From: Asterias rubens
Lineage: Eukaryota > Echinodermata > Asteroidea > Forcipulatida > Asteriidae
Assembly (NCBI RefSeq): GCF_902459465.1
Contig: NC_047065.1
Coordinates: 20,349,828 to 20,413,827 of the forward strand
Reading direction: 5' to 3'
DNA length: 64,000 nucleotides
A model generated the notes under the pieces. It was not told the DNA's origin and searched no databases. It saw only the letters and a list, made by a program, of their open reading frames with translations. Numbering within the stretch: the stretch's first letter is position 1; each line of letters starts with the position of its first letter. Below are positions 34,277 through 49,200 of this stretch, in pieces. Made by a program: the position numbers and the translations under genes.

Positions 34277-37200
34277 CTGCACAAAAAACAAAAAAAAAAA
34301 ACATTTTTTTTAATCCCTCTCAACATTGATGTGGTTCAATAACAGTCTTTACTCAGAAATCTTCAAGATTTAACCTTAGTAGTAAGTTAGTGCTTTGGTT
34401 CGGCAAATTGTGTATTTGAAGAGGGATTACAAATTGGGCCAGGTTTTACCTACATTAAAATACGGAAAATATAGCACGTCTGCTTCCCATATCAAACGAG
34501 GCCGATCCAACTCTGCCTTCGGCCTCGTTTGATATGGGACGCAGAAGTGCTTTATTTTTTTAGTATTCCACTCGCTTGTGTGATAACTTATATAGTCCAC
34601 CAACCATGTACAGTAAACTTTTGCCTGTTACATACATATTTTGTTCATGGTCATGGTATTGATTTTTTTTTGTAAAACAATATCTTTTGGTGAAAATCCG
34701 GACATGAAACTTTTTAATGTGAGATTGGGTACTTACTTTGTGGTGACCCCAGAATCTTCATGTTTGGTAACCAGCGTGTCCTTCCTGTGGTTCTTAGAGT
34801 GGGTTTCCTTCTGTCGGGTTACCAACTCGAATGTGTTGGGTCTAGCGCACAGGATCCGTGAGATGGGTGCCACCTCGTTGGTCACGCACTGTCTGAGATC
34901 AATGGTTCCAATTGGGGCCTGGAGGGGGAAGGGAGAGAGTAAGAGAAGGTAACAGGTGAGTAATAATGCAGTTGTGTCATCAGAACAGCTTGCGAGCGCA
35001 AAGTGTTAAAGCTTGTGAGCGTGACGCTTGCAGGTACAAACTCTGCTTTACATATATTTATCTTTGGGTTTGAAAGCCCTACTCTGCAATATGGCATGTT
35101 TGATACGGTTTTATCTTCATTGAGTGAATTTGATAATATGAAAAAATAATACAACATTTTTGGGGTGTGGGTTTATATCACATCCCTGGGTCATGACTCA
35201 AATTTAATTCATAAATACCTAAGACAGTTTATCCATTCTGATTGGTCTAAAGGGCATCACGAGGTGTTGTTTGAACGGATGATATAACACCAGTATTTAA
35301 AGTCTCACATTTAAAGTCTCCTATTAGAAATTTACGACTCTTCACCCTACCTTATGATTCTCATCATCGGGATATTTCCAGAATGATATGTAGCCCCCGG
35401 ACAGGGTACACCAGCGCCTGTGCCACGCCCCAAATCCACTGATGTCATCAAACATGGTGAGGAACCCACTCTCGGAGACGTTGGTGTTGGTGTGACAAGA
35501 CATGCTCATGTGAACAGTGCCCTCTAGTGGTGAGTTAAAGGGAACCTACAAAGTAAAATTATAGTGTTTGTTTGTTATCATAAACATGGCCCAATTTCCT
35601 AGAGCTGCTTTAGCAGACAGTGTAACCAATTTCCCGATGAGCAAAAATAAGCAAGTAGCAAGATACCAGTCACAGATTGTAACGTGACTAAATATTTCGG
35701 CTGGTTACCCGATTCTGAGCTTAGCTACTTTTTAAGATTATAAAGCAGCTCTCTTACAATGGGCCTAGATAAACGTACGCAACTTTCAAGATAACGTTTG
35801 CGGACGACTCTCTCTGTGTTGTGTTAACAAAAATTGTGATTAACAAACAGAACTTGATGATCAACATTTTGTGTACTAAGTAACTGTCTATTCTTCTTCT
35901 TACTATTATAAGTTTTGTTCGTAAACTTCAACAAATATTTCTCCAACAAGAACCATACAAGTGGAGGTGCTACTAAGGGCCATGTCACAAGAGGTAACTT
36001 GGAGGCCACCAACTGCAGTGCGTGCTACAGGACCACTTTGGTAGCACATGAGTAATGTTACAAACAATGTTGTCCGATTCCAAAGAATATAGCCTAATGA
36101 GAACATTTGAATTTGAAACGATTCTCTTTTTGGAGATTGTCGGGAACTGGTTGCCTATAAATTACCTCCTGTGACATAACTCTAAGAATCTTTTTTTTGT
36201 AAAGACTTTCATGAATAACCCTCTTACCTTGCTGAGAGTAAATCTACTGACTCTGAAGCTCTGAAGACTCAGTCTGGTTGCGCCTACCAATGTGAAGTTA
36301 CTTGCACGGACTGATCCTGGACCACCAGGACTTGGGTTACTCACTATCTTTGTACTTTGCTACAATTAAAAAAGGTTTAGAAATTATTACTTGACAATCA
36401 GAGATTCAAGACAGGCTCAAAAGAATGATGCTGATATTCGCTTTCGTGGAAAAAAATTGAGGACAAAAATAATGCAACAAGACTGTATTTTTGTGTTCTG
36501 TGCTTTCCAAGAAAAAGAAATCTTGAATCAAAACTTGGTAGTGATCCCTTGCCACACAGAGCTGGAAGGTATTGCTTCTGAGTGGCACCCTAAAAAAGAT
36601 GTTGATAAAATAGGGAGACTAACACCACAGCTCACTTAGCAGAGCGCCGACAAGTTATTCCATTGTTGGTTCTAGTCCCGCTCTAGTAATTTTCAATTCT
36701 TTAATCAAAACAAAAAAGAGTTCAGAATCATCTTTTGGACTTATTTCTTGCAGGGCTGTCTTGAAAACTTCCAAGAAGATCTGGGAAAAGACGCAATTGA
36801 TTTCAAATACAATGTTCAACAACTAAGTAGTTGAGAAAAAAAGTCCCTGGGGTGGATTTCACAAAGAGTTAAGACTAGTCTTATCTCAAGTCAGGTACTT
36901 ATAACAGGACTGGCCTTAAGTGTGTTTTAATCTCCTAGGACTAGTCCTTAGTTAAGACTAGTCCTAACTCTTTGTGAAATTTACTCCAGGTGTATATTTT
37001 CCTTGTTTGTTAGAGAGAAAAGACTTGACTTACCCTCGTTTCTTTGGACATGTTTGCAAGGATCTTCTTGGGTGTCAGACCGGAGAAGAAGTTTTGTTTT
37101 GTCTTCTCATCAGCTGGCTTAGGTCTCTTGATCTGCATCTCAAAGACGAACACCTCCACGACAAAATCACTGTCAAGATTATTGCTGCAGGGAAAGAAGA

Positions 37201-40200
37201 AAGACAAGAAATCAATATTCATCCCGACAAGGAATAGAGCAGGCTAGAAATTTGGAGTTTGCTATGCACTGATAGACCTTAGAGCGCTTGTGTTGATCTG
37301 TAATATCAAACTCTACACTGATTTTACACTGAAACCTCTGAACCCCTATTTAAATGGACCCAAATCTCTCCCACTCTTTAGTCTCCTGATGATGACTAGA
37401 GCAAGTTAGCCAAAACATTGAGATCAATTTAAACTCACTCTGCGGTAGTGAAGTAATAAATATTGAGAAGTCCCCTCGAAACACTTAGCGGAAATAGTAG
37501 TGATGGCTGATTTCCTACCTTCCACCCAGGTAGAAGTTAAAAAGCAGGACAGCTCTTTTCACAACTAAATTTTCTTTTGAATTCCGAAATCTACTCTGAG
37601 ACAGTAGAATATATAGCAAGACAAGTTGTAAATGCAAAATCTACACAGCAAAGAAGGCACACACTGGTGTTTCCTGAGCTTAATATTACCACAAGCTGAA
37701 TATACATTGATATCTCACCATACAATGCCTAAAAACCCACACAGTATGATATTTCAAGACACTGGACACAATTGGTAATTGTCAAAGACTAGTCTTCACA
37801 GTTGGTGTATCTCAACATATGCATAAAGTAACAAATCTGTAAAATTTGAGCTCACTTGGTCATCAAAGTTGTGAGATATTAACAGGAAAAAAACCCACCC
37901 TTGTCGCACCATGGTCACACAAAGTTGTGTGCTTTCAGATGCTTGATTTCGAGACCTCAAATTCTAAATCTGAGGTCTCGAAATCAAATTCCTGGAAAAT
38001 TACATCTTTCTCGAAAGCTACATCACTTCTGAGGGAGCCGTTTCTCACAATGTCTTATTCTTTCACAACCTCTCCCCATTACTCGTAGTCAAGAAAGGTT
38101 TTATGACAATCATTATTTTGAGTAATTACCATTAGTGTCCACTGCCCTTAACACATTTCTCTCTAGGGTCTTCGATCCTTTTTCTTGCAATGAGTGAATC
38201 TAAAATCTAAATTAGGTTCTACACATGTTTTTGGCACTCTCCCGAACCCCCCTCCAAGTTACTTACAATTTTGCGATGTTAGTGAATGGTAGGCAGTCCC
38301 CTGATAAGCCATCCACTGTGGTCTGGATGTGGGTGGCTAAGACATGCTCTCTGCATCTCAGCAACAAGAAGTAGTAATGACACATACGATCTGGTGGGTT
38401 TAAACAGGAAAACATTTATTGAGAAAAAAGTTGTATTTCTTTTTTTCTCTGCTTCCGATGAAACCTAAGGAATTTGATTGATGGTTGATAAATAAATGGT
38501 TGAATTATAATTTGTTTAATTAATTTATTATTTGTTCTGCACCCAACAATTTAACATCATTTCATTCTGGTTGTGTAGCCATGGACTTTCAGAAAAGCTA
38601 ACTTAATCACTGTACTAGCCAAGCAGTCAGGTAGGGAAAGCAAACCCAATCCACATAGTGCCACTGGAGTGATTCCAACCAGGGTCGAGGGTGGCGGGAA
38701 AAGATCCATCTCTGTTTGTTTGTCTGTATTCAATCGAATTCGGTGGTGGCTCAGTGAGAAGGGTTAGAGGTCAAGAAATCTTGTTAGCGTCTTACCTTGT
38801 TTTGAGCTGAGTACATACTCCGTCTTGAGAGGCAGCCTGAGGTCTTGTAGGGTAACAAACCCCTTACATGCCTTCATCACCTCCCCGTCTGATGTCTGCA
38901 TTGTGTCTACCCCTCTGGCTGGAGATGTGGTCTTCAGTCGCTGTATCTCAGCAAGGCAGGCCTGGCGCCGTTGGGCTATTGGGACAAAGAGGACATTTCA
39001 AGTATTATTAAGGAAAAAATTAATCATCTAATAGTGTTTCCTAATATGAAATACAAGCATTCTCCCTTAACAGTAGTCTGCTGATTAATGGCAGTTAAAA
39101 CAAAGGAGGAATAAGTCACAATTCTCTCCAAGTGGTCCGGCTGGAAAGTTCAGTGCAAAAGATTTGCATTGTTACACCATTAGTTAAAGCATGCATGCCT
39201 TTTCCCGTACTAACTGTTGGCAAGGCTTTGGAGTGGAAATTGTACAGTTAACACAAAACCTGTCGCTAAGCAACTCTATGAAATTCGGCCTAGGTCTTTC
39301 ATCTTTCCCCTTGGACAAGTTTCAAACCCTGGACTAGATGATTACCTGCTATGAGGAGAAGTCTCTCTGCCTCTACTTCCTGCGTGGTGCCTTTATGCTC
39401 AGGGTTAGATGCGATTAGATTCAATGCTTGACTCGTCTGATAGATAATGCTCTGCTGTGCTGATACTTCTTCCATCAAGGTCTGGGAAGAATAGAGGAGA
39501 CAGAAGAAACTTCGTTATTATTAATGCATATATCAAAGATGCAAACAATGCTGTACAACTGTAATTTATAGAAACAAGAACAACCGAAACAGCCTTAGGT
39601 CTTTTCCAAACATAGGTTTTAGCTTTGTTATAAATTGAGAAACAGTGTACATTTTGCAAAGTGTTTTATAACATCACACATAGCCTGGGGCCTGAGACAA
39701 TGTTTTGAAAGGTTGATTCAGGCATAACATTACATGGTTAAGAACAGGGCTAATGAACATGTACACATGGTGTAGGCTTTAGAGAACTTTTCAGGCTATT
39801 AATTCACTATTTTAGCTGAATTTTCCAAGGGCAAAAAAATTGGTAATCAGACAACAGTAGGAAGAATATTTTGCCTCTTAATTTCATTCCTAACCTGTAT
39901 TTGTTCCTTGACTAGAACCGGCTTCAATGCTATGGGTTTGACTCCCTGTCCAGCGCCTACGGACCCACTCTCGCTTCTGATGATGCTCTTGGTGACCGTT
40001 GTACTGGGCGACTTTGGACCGTGCTTACGGAAGGACTCGATGCTGTATAGGTTGGGTGACCCGGAGGTGCCTGGCTTGGAACGGGTTAGGCCTCCTGTAG
40101 GGGGCTTCTGTGCTGTGGTTGTGACCTGCTGGAGGAACAGTTGGTGAGTTAGTAAAACGTAATAAGAACATTCCAAGCCACCCTGCAAATTTGTGTGTTC

Positions 40201-43200
40201 ATGATAACATGATTGCTAAACCATACTTTTCACTCTCCCTCAAATAGTTTTGCATGATAAAGGAACTATACCAGACCGCAACATGACATCAATTATCATG
40301 AAGACATTTTTTAAAACAGTTCACTTTCTATTTGGTGCAGTTTTTTTTCACAGATCATTCGCAGTGGGGCAATTCAGACTGGTCAATGTTAACATAAGAA
40401 AAATACTATTAGTAAAAAATATAAAAAATTTGAAGAAAAAATGTGAGATGCTGACTGGTCAATGTTAACATAAGAAAAATACTATTAGTAAAAAATATAA
40501 AAAATTTGAAGAAAAAATGTGAGATGCTGACCTGGGTTTTCTTCTGTTCTGGTACAGCGGCCGTCTGAGCCATCTTCTGTGGAATCTTCTCAGGAGTTTG
40601 CTCTTCTTCCATGGCTTGCTCTGCCTCATTGAGAAGATCATCAATGTCTCCCAAGACATCACAGATATCTTCATCATCATCTTCACTGTCATATTCACTA
40701 TCGTCATCTTCCTCTGGTTTGGGAAGAGGATTCTTGATTGACAAAGCTGCCTGTGCGGCTTCTGTACGGAAAATCATTCCAAAAACAAAAAAATCAATCA
40801 ATTTGGATACATTTTGTATTTGGAGATGATGATGGCAGAAAGCTTCCCTCAAAATGTTTTTTTTGCTGAGGTTCGATATTTTTTAGGTTTGACGTTTTTT
40901 AGAAAATGAGTAAATCAATGTGACATAAATAATTTTTCTCTTATTTTAGAATGTACATACAACAGATTAACATGATTCTCCTGAAAGAATTGCTCTGTGA
41001 TTTTACTTTGTTCTCAAAAACTTGACGACAAATGAAGCTGAAACTTCCTACAGGTAAATTATATTACACTCACTTGCTTCTTCCTCAGCCAGAAGCTTAC
41101 TGCTAGTCCGACGGGGTCTAGGAGGGGGCTGGGGTGTGGCAGGGCCTTTCTCTTCCTCCTTGATGGCGGTCATCGTCTTAACTTCTACTCTTGGGACAAA
41201 CACTTGCTCCTCCTCCTCCTCATCCTCTGAGGATGAGATGGCTGGAGGCGGTGACTCCACCATGCCGACATTGATGGTGTCTTCAGTTACTTCCATCTCG
41301 TCTTGATCCTCTCTGCTGTCGTCCATCAGGGATGATTCTGGCTCTGGTACAGAGGCCGTGATGGTCACTCTTGGCTTGGGCTAATGCAAGCAACAAAAAA
41401 ATAGCAAGTTATTTTTGTAAACACCAAGACAAAAATTGACTTGTGAAAAGTGAGAACAGAGCTAAATTTTATGTAAATTGTAAGAATGAAAATTTTAACA
41501 TCAAGAATAGATGGAAATTTTGCCCGTGACTTTCTTTCACAGAGATCGGGAAAGTACTGAGTACAGTGCTTACACACATCGGTGTATGTGGGTAAAACCA
41601 CAAGAAGTAATCATTGAGTAGCAAGTGATGATTTGTGTGTAGCTTAGCGACTAATCCATGTTGTGTAGCATTTTGCTCTGCTAAACAAGGGGAACCATTC
41701 CATGCAGAGGGATTGAATTACAATTCAAAACTTGTTTGCATATGACATAAGTTTTTCTAATCAACTCTCCCAGTTCCTGTCTTGAGTTTGCCCTTCCTGT
41801 CATTACTGATAAACCATGCTTGGCCCAAGGGTTTCCTGTTAAAGGTAGTGGACACTACTGGTAATTACTCAAAATAATTATAAGCACAACAACTTACTTG
41901 GTTTCGAGACCTCAAATTCTAAATATAAGGTCTCAAAATCAAATTCGTGGAAAATTACTTCTTTCTCGAAAACTACGTTACTTCAGAGGGAGCCGTTTCG
42001 CACAATGTTTTATACTACCAACCTCTCCCCATTACTCGTTACCAAGTAAGGTTTTATGCTAACAATTATTTTTCGTCATTACCAATAGTGTCCACTGCCT
42101 TTAAATACTTGTAAACATTAGATGACAAGAATGCAAATTGAATTCGGTGTAGTCCTTCCCAAATCACTGGTTCACCTTTTTTCTAAAGGGCAATTATTTA
42201 TTGGAATAATTGTTCTTGTGTTTTTGTTAAAACAAAGAAACAAAGAAACAAAGACACAAACAAACCAACAAAACAAATACACAAACAGATAAACATATTA
42301 TCATACTAACCGTTGGTTGCGCCCTCTCTGGCTGTGAATCCTCATCAGTCTTCTTGTCAGAATGATTCCATCTGTTCTTGATGACATCTAACTCCTTCTT
42401 CCTTTGCTCCTGAAACATTCAGCAAAATAAACTCATTAAGATTAGTTTTCTCACTAATTCAGTAAATAAATCCCTACATTGTTTGACAGGGTACAGATCT
42501 ATTGAGTACTTGTCGGGCACGCAAGATTTCATAAAGTGTTGCAGGACTTCCATTAGCCTCCCAGCAGAGTGTAGATTATAGACTGCAAGTCTCCTGTATT
42601 TGCGAACACCTCTTAAAATGCGCAAGTTTGTTTTCTTCAAAAAGCAATGTATGACTATAGGGTGGTAAAAAACAAAAACGTTTAAACATACGAAAGACTT
42701 GCACAGTCTAATGTATATCATGATTTCTTCTGTTCCAATCTAACATCACCAACCAACCCTACATATATAGGCTTGATAATTAAGACAGAAACTTTACCTG
42801 TTTCACTCCACCACTACATTCTACATTGACAATTTAAAAGTAAAACCAACAAGTTTACTCATTTGAGCTTTGTGACTATGATGATCTCAAAGCAGAAGGA
42901 AAAACAACTTTAAAATCTAAACAAACCGTCTTTCCAATGGTTTTTAGTTTTCCATGCAAACTAACACAGGTGTCCTTCATACACATGCAGGCATGTTTTT
43001 CAATTCAATATGCTACATTGATTTGTCACATCACTTCCTATAACACACAACTGATGACCAAGCTTCAGGTGTAAAGAGTCCAACACAAACTAGTGGTATT
43101 GACCCCATCGGCAAGATTTTCCAATTCTTTAAGTGTATAATTCCTCGAAACCATAACAACTTTCCAAGAAAAGACAACAACAAAATCCACAGAGTCTTGA

Positions 43201-46200
43201 ATCCTGGCTTAAAAGAGAGAGAAAAGAACCAGCAGAAGTCTTACAACAAACGATGGCACAATGTGCGTCTCCCATAACGGCGGTACTCTGGATGAATCCA
43301 AACTCAACGGTACCAATGAAGTCATATTTGTCCTTATCTCGATAATTCTGGCTTTGCGCACAGATGTTTGAATGATTTCAATCTGAGCATACCGTTTTGT
43401 TTATAGTAGAATGCCAGGAAGTGAGTGGTAACTGCTTGGTGAAGGTCACATTGTCTATCACCGAATTCTTGTTAACACTGTTCGCTATTATTATGGTAAT
43501 GAAGTCCTTTGTCATCATTGGACTTGGATGTGCACCGTGAAGGTCAGCGAAGAAAGTTTAAAAACTGTGCACCGATTTGTTTCCGATGATATGAACTTTC
43601 ATTTGGCATCACGATAAGAAATAAAAACAGTCGGAAGAATTACTGATGACTAAATGTGTAAAAGTATTTGGACGGTTCTGACAACTCTGGGAAAGTGTTT
43701 ACGAAGAAACTTTTTATGAAATTAATGCTGGCGTTAGTTTTTTTTTTATAAAGTTGAATACTTGAGCAGGCAAAATATTTGGTCCTTGGGAAATAAGTAA
43801 GACAAGTGTATCAAGCGAGGGCTTGCCTACATTGGAACAGGCCTTTAAAATCATTTTCAACCTATTTCATCTAATTTTTTCTGATTTATCCAATAGCAAA
43901 AAAAAAAAAAAAAACAATCCGAAATTAGACTAAAGCAGGAGGAATGTCACCGTATTTTTCTTACAGAAACTTCATGTTTTAAATATTTGAATACAAATAC
44001 AATTAATTCAAAATAAAAAATGAAAATTATGTGGAATATATCTGGATATTTTTTTTATCCAAGATATTCAATAAGCTATATTTAAATGTTGAGCAACACA
44101 CTGGTCACTGAATAATAATCTAAAATTAAAACACTTCGACCGGAAACAGAGGTTGTAGAGAAAACACGACAACCTGTGACTGTGAGTAACCAGAGCATCA
44201 AGCTTCCGAATGAAACATTTACACAAAAGTCAGTTAGTGGACGTACTTCCCCTCAGGAATTGAAATGCCTCACATAGGACTTCCTGGGGCTGGGTTCAAT
44301 CATTGCTTTGTCAGTTTCTAAGGAAGCTCTTTGCTATTACATTGCTTTAATTAAAGGACTGAGACAATCATTCTGGGACTACTGTTCTTCCATCCTTTGG
44401 CAGTTTTTCACAATGTCAATTGGGAAATTAAATCGATTATAAATGTTTTAATCTTCAAATTTCAACTAACCCTTTCTATCAGTTTTGTTGACAGTAAATT
44501 TAGGGTGACTTGAAGAATTTTACCCAAAACTCAAGTACTAAACCGATTCATTCATTGTGCACACATTTTGCTTCTAGTTTGTTAAAATGAATGGGATTAA
44601 TAGTTAAAAAAATTATCAAACTTAAACACCAACTTTAAAACTGTGTACAAAACTTCCAAAATAATGTGTACCGTTTAATTGTTTAGCCAGATCAATATAA
44701 TTAATAATTTTTCCAGGAAAAATCCATGGTTTATGAGACTTTGTCATCCAATTAAATGCAGACTTTACTTTATAAACAAATCCAATCTGGTAAAAGAAAG
44801 AAGTTCATACTAACACATGCTTTCAATCATGTTTCCTGTGTGTGTCACAGCAATTATTACCTCGCCTCATTGTATCTAAGGGACCTGCCATCAATGTCAC
44901 CAAACTCTTCCTAACTTAGGATTAATCTTAGGACTTAGGACGAGGTAAATTTCCTATCCAAAGACGTTAGGATGCATTGAACCCATCCTGAGTTAGGGCG
45001 GATTACTCGTCCTAACTCGAGATAGGATTAATCCTAGCGTTTCGTGCAATTGGCTGCAGGCTTACACCACCAGGCTTGAAAGGCCTACCACCTGGTTGAG
45101 TGTTGAGTGGGAGTCTTTTATTTCACAAAACCACAGCCGGATGTCTGACTAAACTCTAGTGGTGGGCTCTAAATAAAATGTAGTGACCTAGCAGTGACCT
45201 TAAAAAAAAAGGCCTGTCGTGATAGAGGGGATTACACTATTGTATTGATTGTCATCAGGGCCCAATTTCCTAGAGCTGCTTAATGGCAAATTTTGTAAAA
45301 GTTATAATTTGTGTTTTTTTCATAGTGTGAATAACTGTAAGCCCACGAAAAAAGCATGCTAACCATCCTGAGAAATGTAACATGCAAACACAAGGTGAAC
45401 ATGCAAGTTTACCACCCAATTTTGTTTGCTAATCTGTGAAATACGCAGTAAGCACAAACATTTGCTTCAGGTAATAAGCAGCGCTATGAAATTGGCCCCA
45501 GGGCCAAATTTAAACACTGCTCACCATACAAAGAAACCTTTTGCCATCTAAAAATCTAAATGCAGCTTGGAAAAGGAACAACTTTGGTGGTAACTTGCAA
45601 AAAAGATAGGCCTCACTACTTGTACTTAATTCAAGGAGAGTAAGTTCTGAGTAAGGTTGTGTATTCATAACCTGCCAATCAACAAAATGGTTTATTTACC
45701 TGTATCTTCGTGTTGATATCATTGCCGTGCCAGTTTTCTTGATGCTGTTTCAGTCTGTCCTGGATAGATTTAGCCATAGCGCCCACGCGTGCCTCAACCT
45801 TCTTGGGGCTGGATGGAACTGCACCATTCCCCTGACGCTTCCCAAAATATGCCTTGACATCAGCAACTCCTTTGCCGTTTGCCACCGACCCGGTTGCCTG
45901 TTTCTTGGGGGCCTCGTTCACCTGTTTCTTGGGGGCCTCGATCGGCTGAGAAGCAAATTGCCTGGTTGGAGGCTTGTACTGAGTTGTAGTAGGTGCTTCT
46001 CTTGCTTTAGGGAGAGGCTGATGCTGCTGATGGCAAAGCTTCTGGAAATCTGACCTGGAGGGTTCTCTCTCACGAGACATGGACACCTGGATTCTTTTTC
46101 TCGCCGGGCTTGCACTTACACTCCTCAGCTCAGCATGATCCCTCTTTACCGGTGCATTGCTCACCCCGAGCCGAGATGCTGCACTCTTGACCGGGCTGCT

Positions 46201-49200
46201 ACTCTGCAATGATCTCAACTCAGCCTTCCCTCCTTGGTTGCCGATCTTGGACCCGATCTTAGATCCAATCGGAGCTTGCTTCTTAGGGCTTCCTGCTGGG
46301 AGGGATCTCATCTGGGCTTTTCCTTGTCCGTTCCCAATGACGGTTTTCTCCTCTTCTTTTTCTTCCTCCTCCTCTTCTTGGAACCTGACATTTCTTGCAG
46401 GCTTCTTGGGAGTGAGCTCTTGAGATACCACAGGAACCTCAGTCTTGACATATTGGCTCTTGTAGCTTTTCTTTGGAGAAGGCTGAGTCTGGATGGGCTC
46501 CTCCACTGGCTTTGGTCGCTCCCACTTCCTTGTTGGTCGCTTCTCCTGTAAAATAAAACAACAATAATAATAACCGGGGCTTAAATTTCATCTTTGAGGG
46601 GGCAAGGCCCTTTTTTTTTTCATATGCAAAGTGCACTTCCATCGGAAAATGTTTAGGTCTATGTGAAACTTTAAAAGGGGCATCCAGGCCAAGATCAGGG
46701 CAATAGTAAACCAAACTTTATGAGGGACATAAGATTTGTGATTTGTGATTTGTGACTGCAAGGAGGCATAGCAGACTCATTTGAGTCTACATATTTGCAA
46801 TTCAGTTGATCCAAATTAGTACTCTATGTAAAGACCTGACAAAATCTTGAAAACTTTGGACGGTACCGTATGAAATCTCACAAATTCGCGGTTCACAACA
46901 AGAGACAAGTCAAACAGGCCTTTCAGAGGGCAAGACAATTTGCATTCTGCAAAGGACACTTCCATTGGGATATCTATGGAAGCGTTTGATGTGGCACCAA
47001 GGCCAAGACCAGGGCAACAGAGGCCACGTATGTTGTTCCAGGAGGCCGCTCTTAGGGTTCTAGCTTCTCACCTCCTTGTGGACATCATGTTTAGGGTGGT
47101 CCAAGTCATCCTCCCAGCTGTTGATGCTGGCAGCCAGGGCAGCAAAGCGACCCTTCCTAGAAGAGGGTACGGACACAACGGGCTCCAGCTCAATCTCTCT
47201 CGCCCGAGGAGCTGGTACATTTTGAGGAGAGTCTAACTCTGTCCCATCTATGAGAAAGGGTTGGGGTGGGGAGAGATGAAAAGTGAAGGTGAAGTAATGT
47301 TAGGTGTAGAGAAAAAATTATTTACTTTGAATCTCGTCAAAAACGCCTTTCATAGACCAACTCGCCCGATCCAAGGCAAAGTGTCCCTTTAGTATTACAC
47401 TGGGTTAGGCTGAGCCCCCTGATGGGGCTGTACGTACCTGCATCCCATTCTTTTCTCATGTCAGCAAGTTTGTGTATACGTGACCTGATGGAAGGAACAG
47501 CCGGGGTGTCCGCCTTCACCTCACATCTCTGCACTGCGGATTTCACTGGAGATGCTGTAATAACAAAAAATAGAATATGTAAATTTGAAGAGTGTTATGA
47601 GATGCCGGTTTTTGTTTTTATAGAAAAAGAACGACATAGAGGCATTTTGTTTTTCTTCTTCTGTATTTTGTCATGAGCAGCCTTTGAGAAATACTCTGCT
47701 AGTCAAGCCATTTTTGTTTATATCTTCCTTTTGGTTGGTAAGCAGTTTACAACAGCTAATTCTATTTTCTCATGAACAACCGAATACTTATTTCAACGAG
47801 AACAAAACAAATTGTTTGGTGGGCATGTTTGATAGAGGTGATGTTTCCTTTTCGAATGGAAACCCACAAATGTTTTGAAACTGTACTACAGTACCATTTC
47901 AAGGTGATTACTGTTACTCTTTCCTCATCCTACATGTAGTTGAATGCCAAATAGGGCTTCGCTCACCTTCTCTGCGGACTTTCTTCTCTTCATTTTCTGC
48001 ATAGTTTGATTCAGCTAGAGGAGTCCGTCTCTTGCGAGGGGATACTTTGTTCATCTTCTTGGCCAGATTCTCACTCCTTGCCCTGGTTCTCTCCAGGAGA
48101 CTCTAAAAACAAATCAATGTTATGGTTTGATTGGGATCATTCTAAAATCATACAAATAGCAGGTCCCGGACCTGTGGGCTTGTTATGTACACAAATCACT
48201 TTTTGCAATATGCAGCAAACAGCCATAGGAAAAATCACGGATCGCCGAACAGTGTGGATGAACTCTGAATAACGGTAAGAATTTGTAAATTTTCAACAAC
48301 AGCATGTTTGGAGGAAGTTGAAAAATCTAAAGTGAAAACTGTTTTCCTTAAAATTTTATTATTTTTAAACATGTTTTTTCAAATTTGTGACAAAATTGTG
48401 GCTACAATATTTCCTGATTTTCATTCTGTATAGACAACTTTTGTGGCAAACTCTGAAACCTCGCCCCCCCCCCTCCTTGGGCGCGAACACCAAACGTTGG
48501 GCCTAGGTTTTTTGTACAGCGACTGATGATGAATCATTTGAAGGAGGGTTCCCTTTAGGAAGGTCGGCGGTTTACACCTAATAAACAGATAGATGTGCCC
48601 ACTCTCCTCTTAGTTTGACCTGTGTGTTTTTAAAAGATATTTTAGCTTAAGCACATTTTTAAACCGCCGACTCGCCCATAGGAAAAAGTTCATCCATGAT
48701 TTTTCCTATATGGCTAATTGCTGCGTTGGCAAAAATTAAGTCACAGAGCTAACTGGTACCCTGTGGATGTGTGAGTAGCTGCGCTGGTCCCGGACCTGTG
48801 GGTCTTACAATATGCAGCAAACAGCAGTAGGAAAAATCACGGATCGCCGAACGGTGTGGATGGGATCATCTGAATTAAATTAAGAATTTGCAACTTTTTA
48901 ACACGGCCATCCGTAGCCTTGTCTTGGTTCTCTTAAAGCCATTGGACACTTTCGGTAAACAGTATTGTCCATGTCCCACACTTCGTGTATCACAACTTAT
49001 ATATAAAATAACAATCCTGTGGCAATTTAGGCTCAATCGGACATCGGAGTCGGGAGAAAAGAACGGGAAAACCCACTCTCGTTTCCGCGCGTTTCGCCTG
49101 TCATGACATGTGTTTATAACAAATCCGTAATTCTCGCTAACGAGAATTTATATATTGTTTTACCATTTTCTCAAAAAATAAACCATTTCATGGACTAATA

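Noticed and set aside
36615-36692. Functional tRNA gene
   Set aside because: A and B boxes are recognisable but the acceptor and anticodon stems do not form, so it is kept only as a SINE-like repeat.
43200-43340. Extra ANLN exon in intron 5
   Set aside because: A short open minus-strand stretch exists, but no paired splice sites fit the phase and flanking exons already join in frame.
46157-46551. Plus-strand open frames with Leu/Phe-rich sequence
   Set aside because: Antisense to ANLN exon 5; the apparent hydrophobicity mirrors Lys/Glu codons of anillin.
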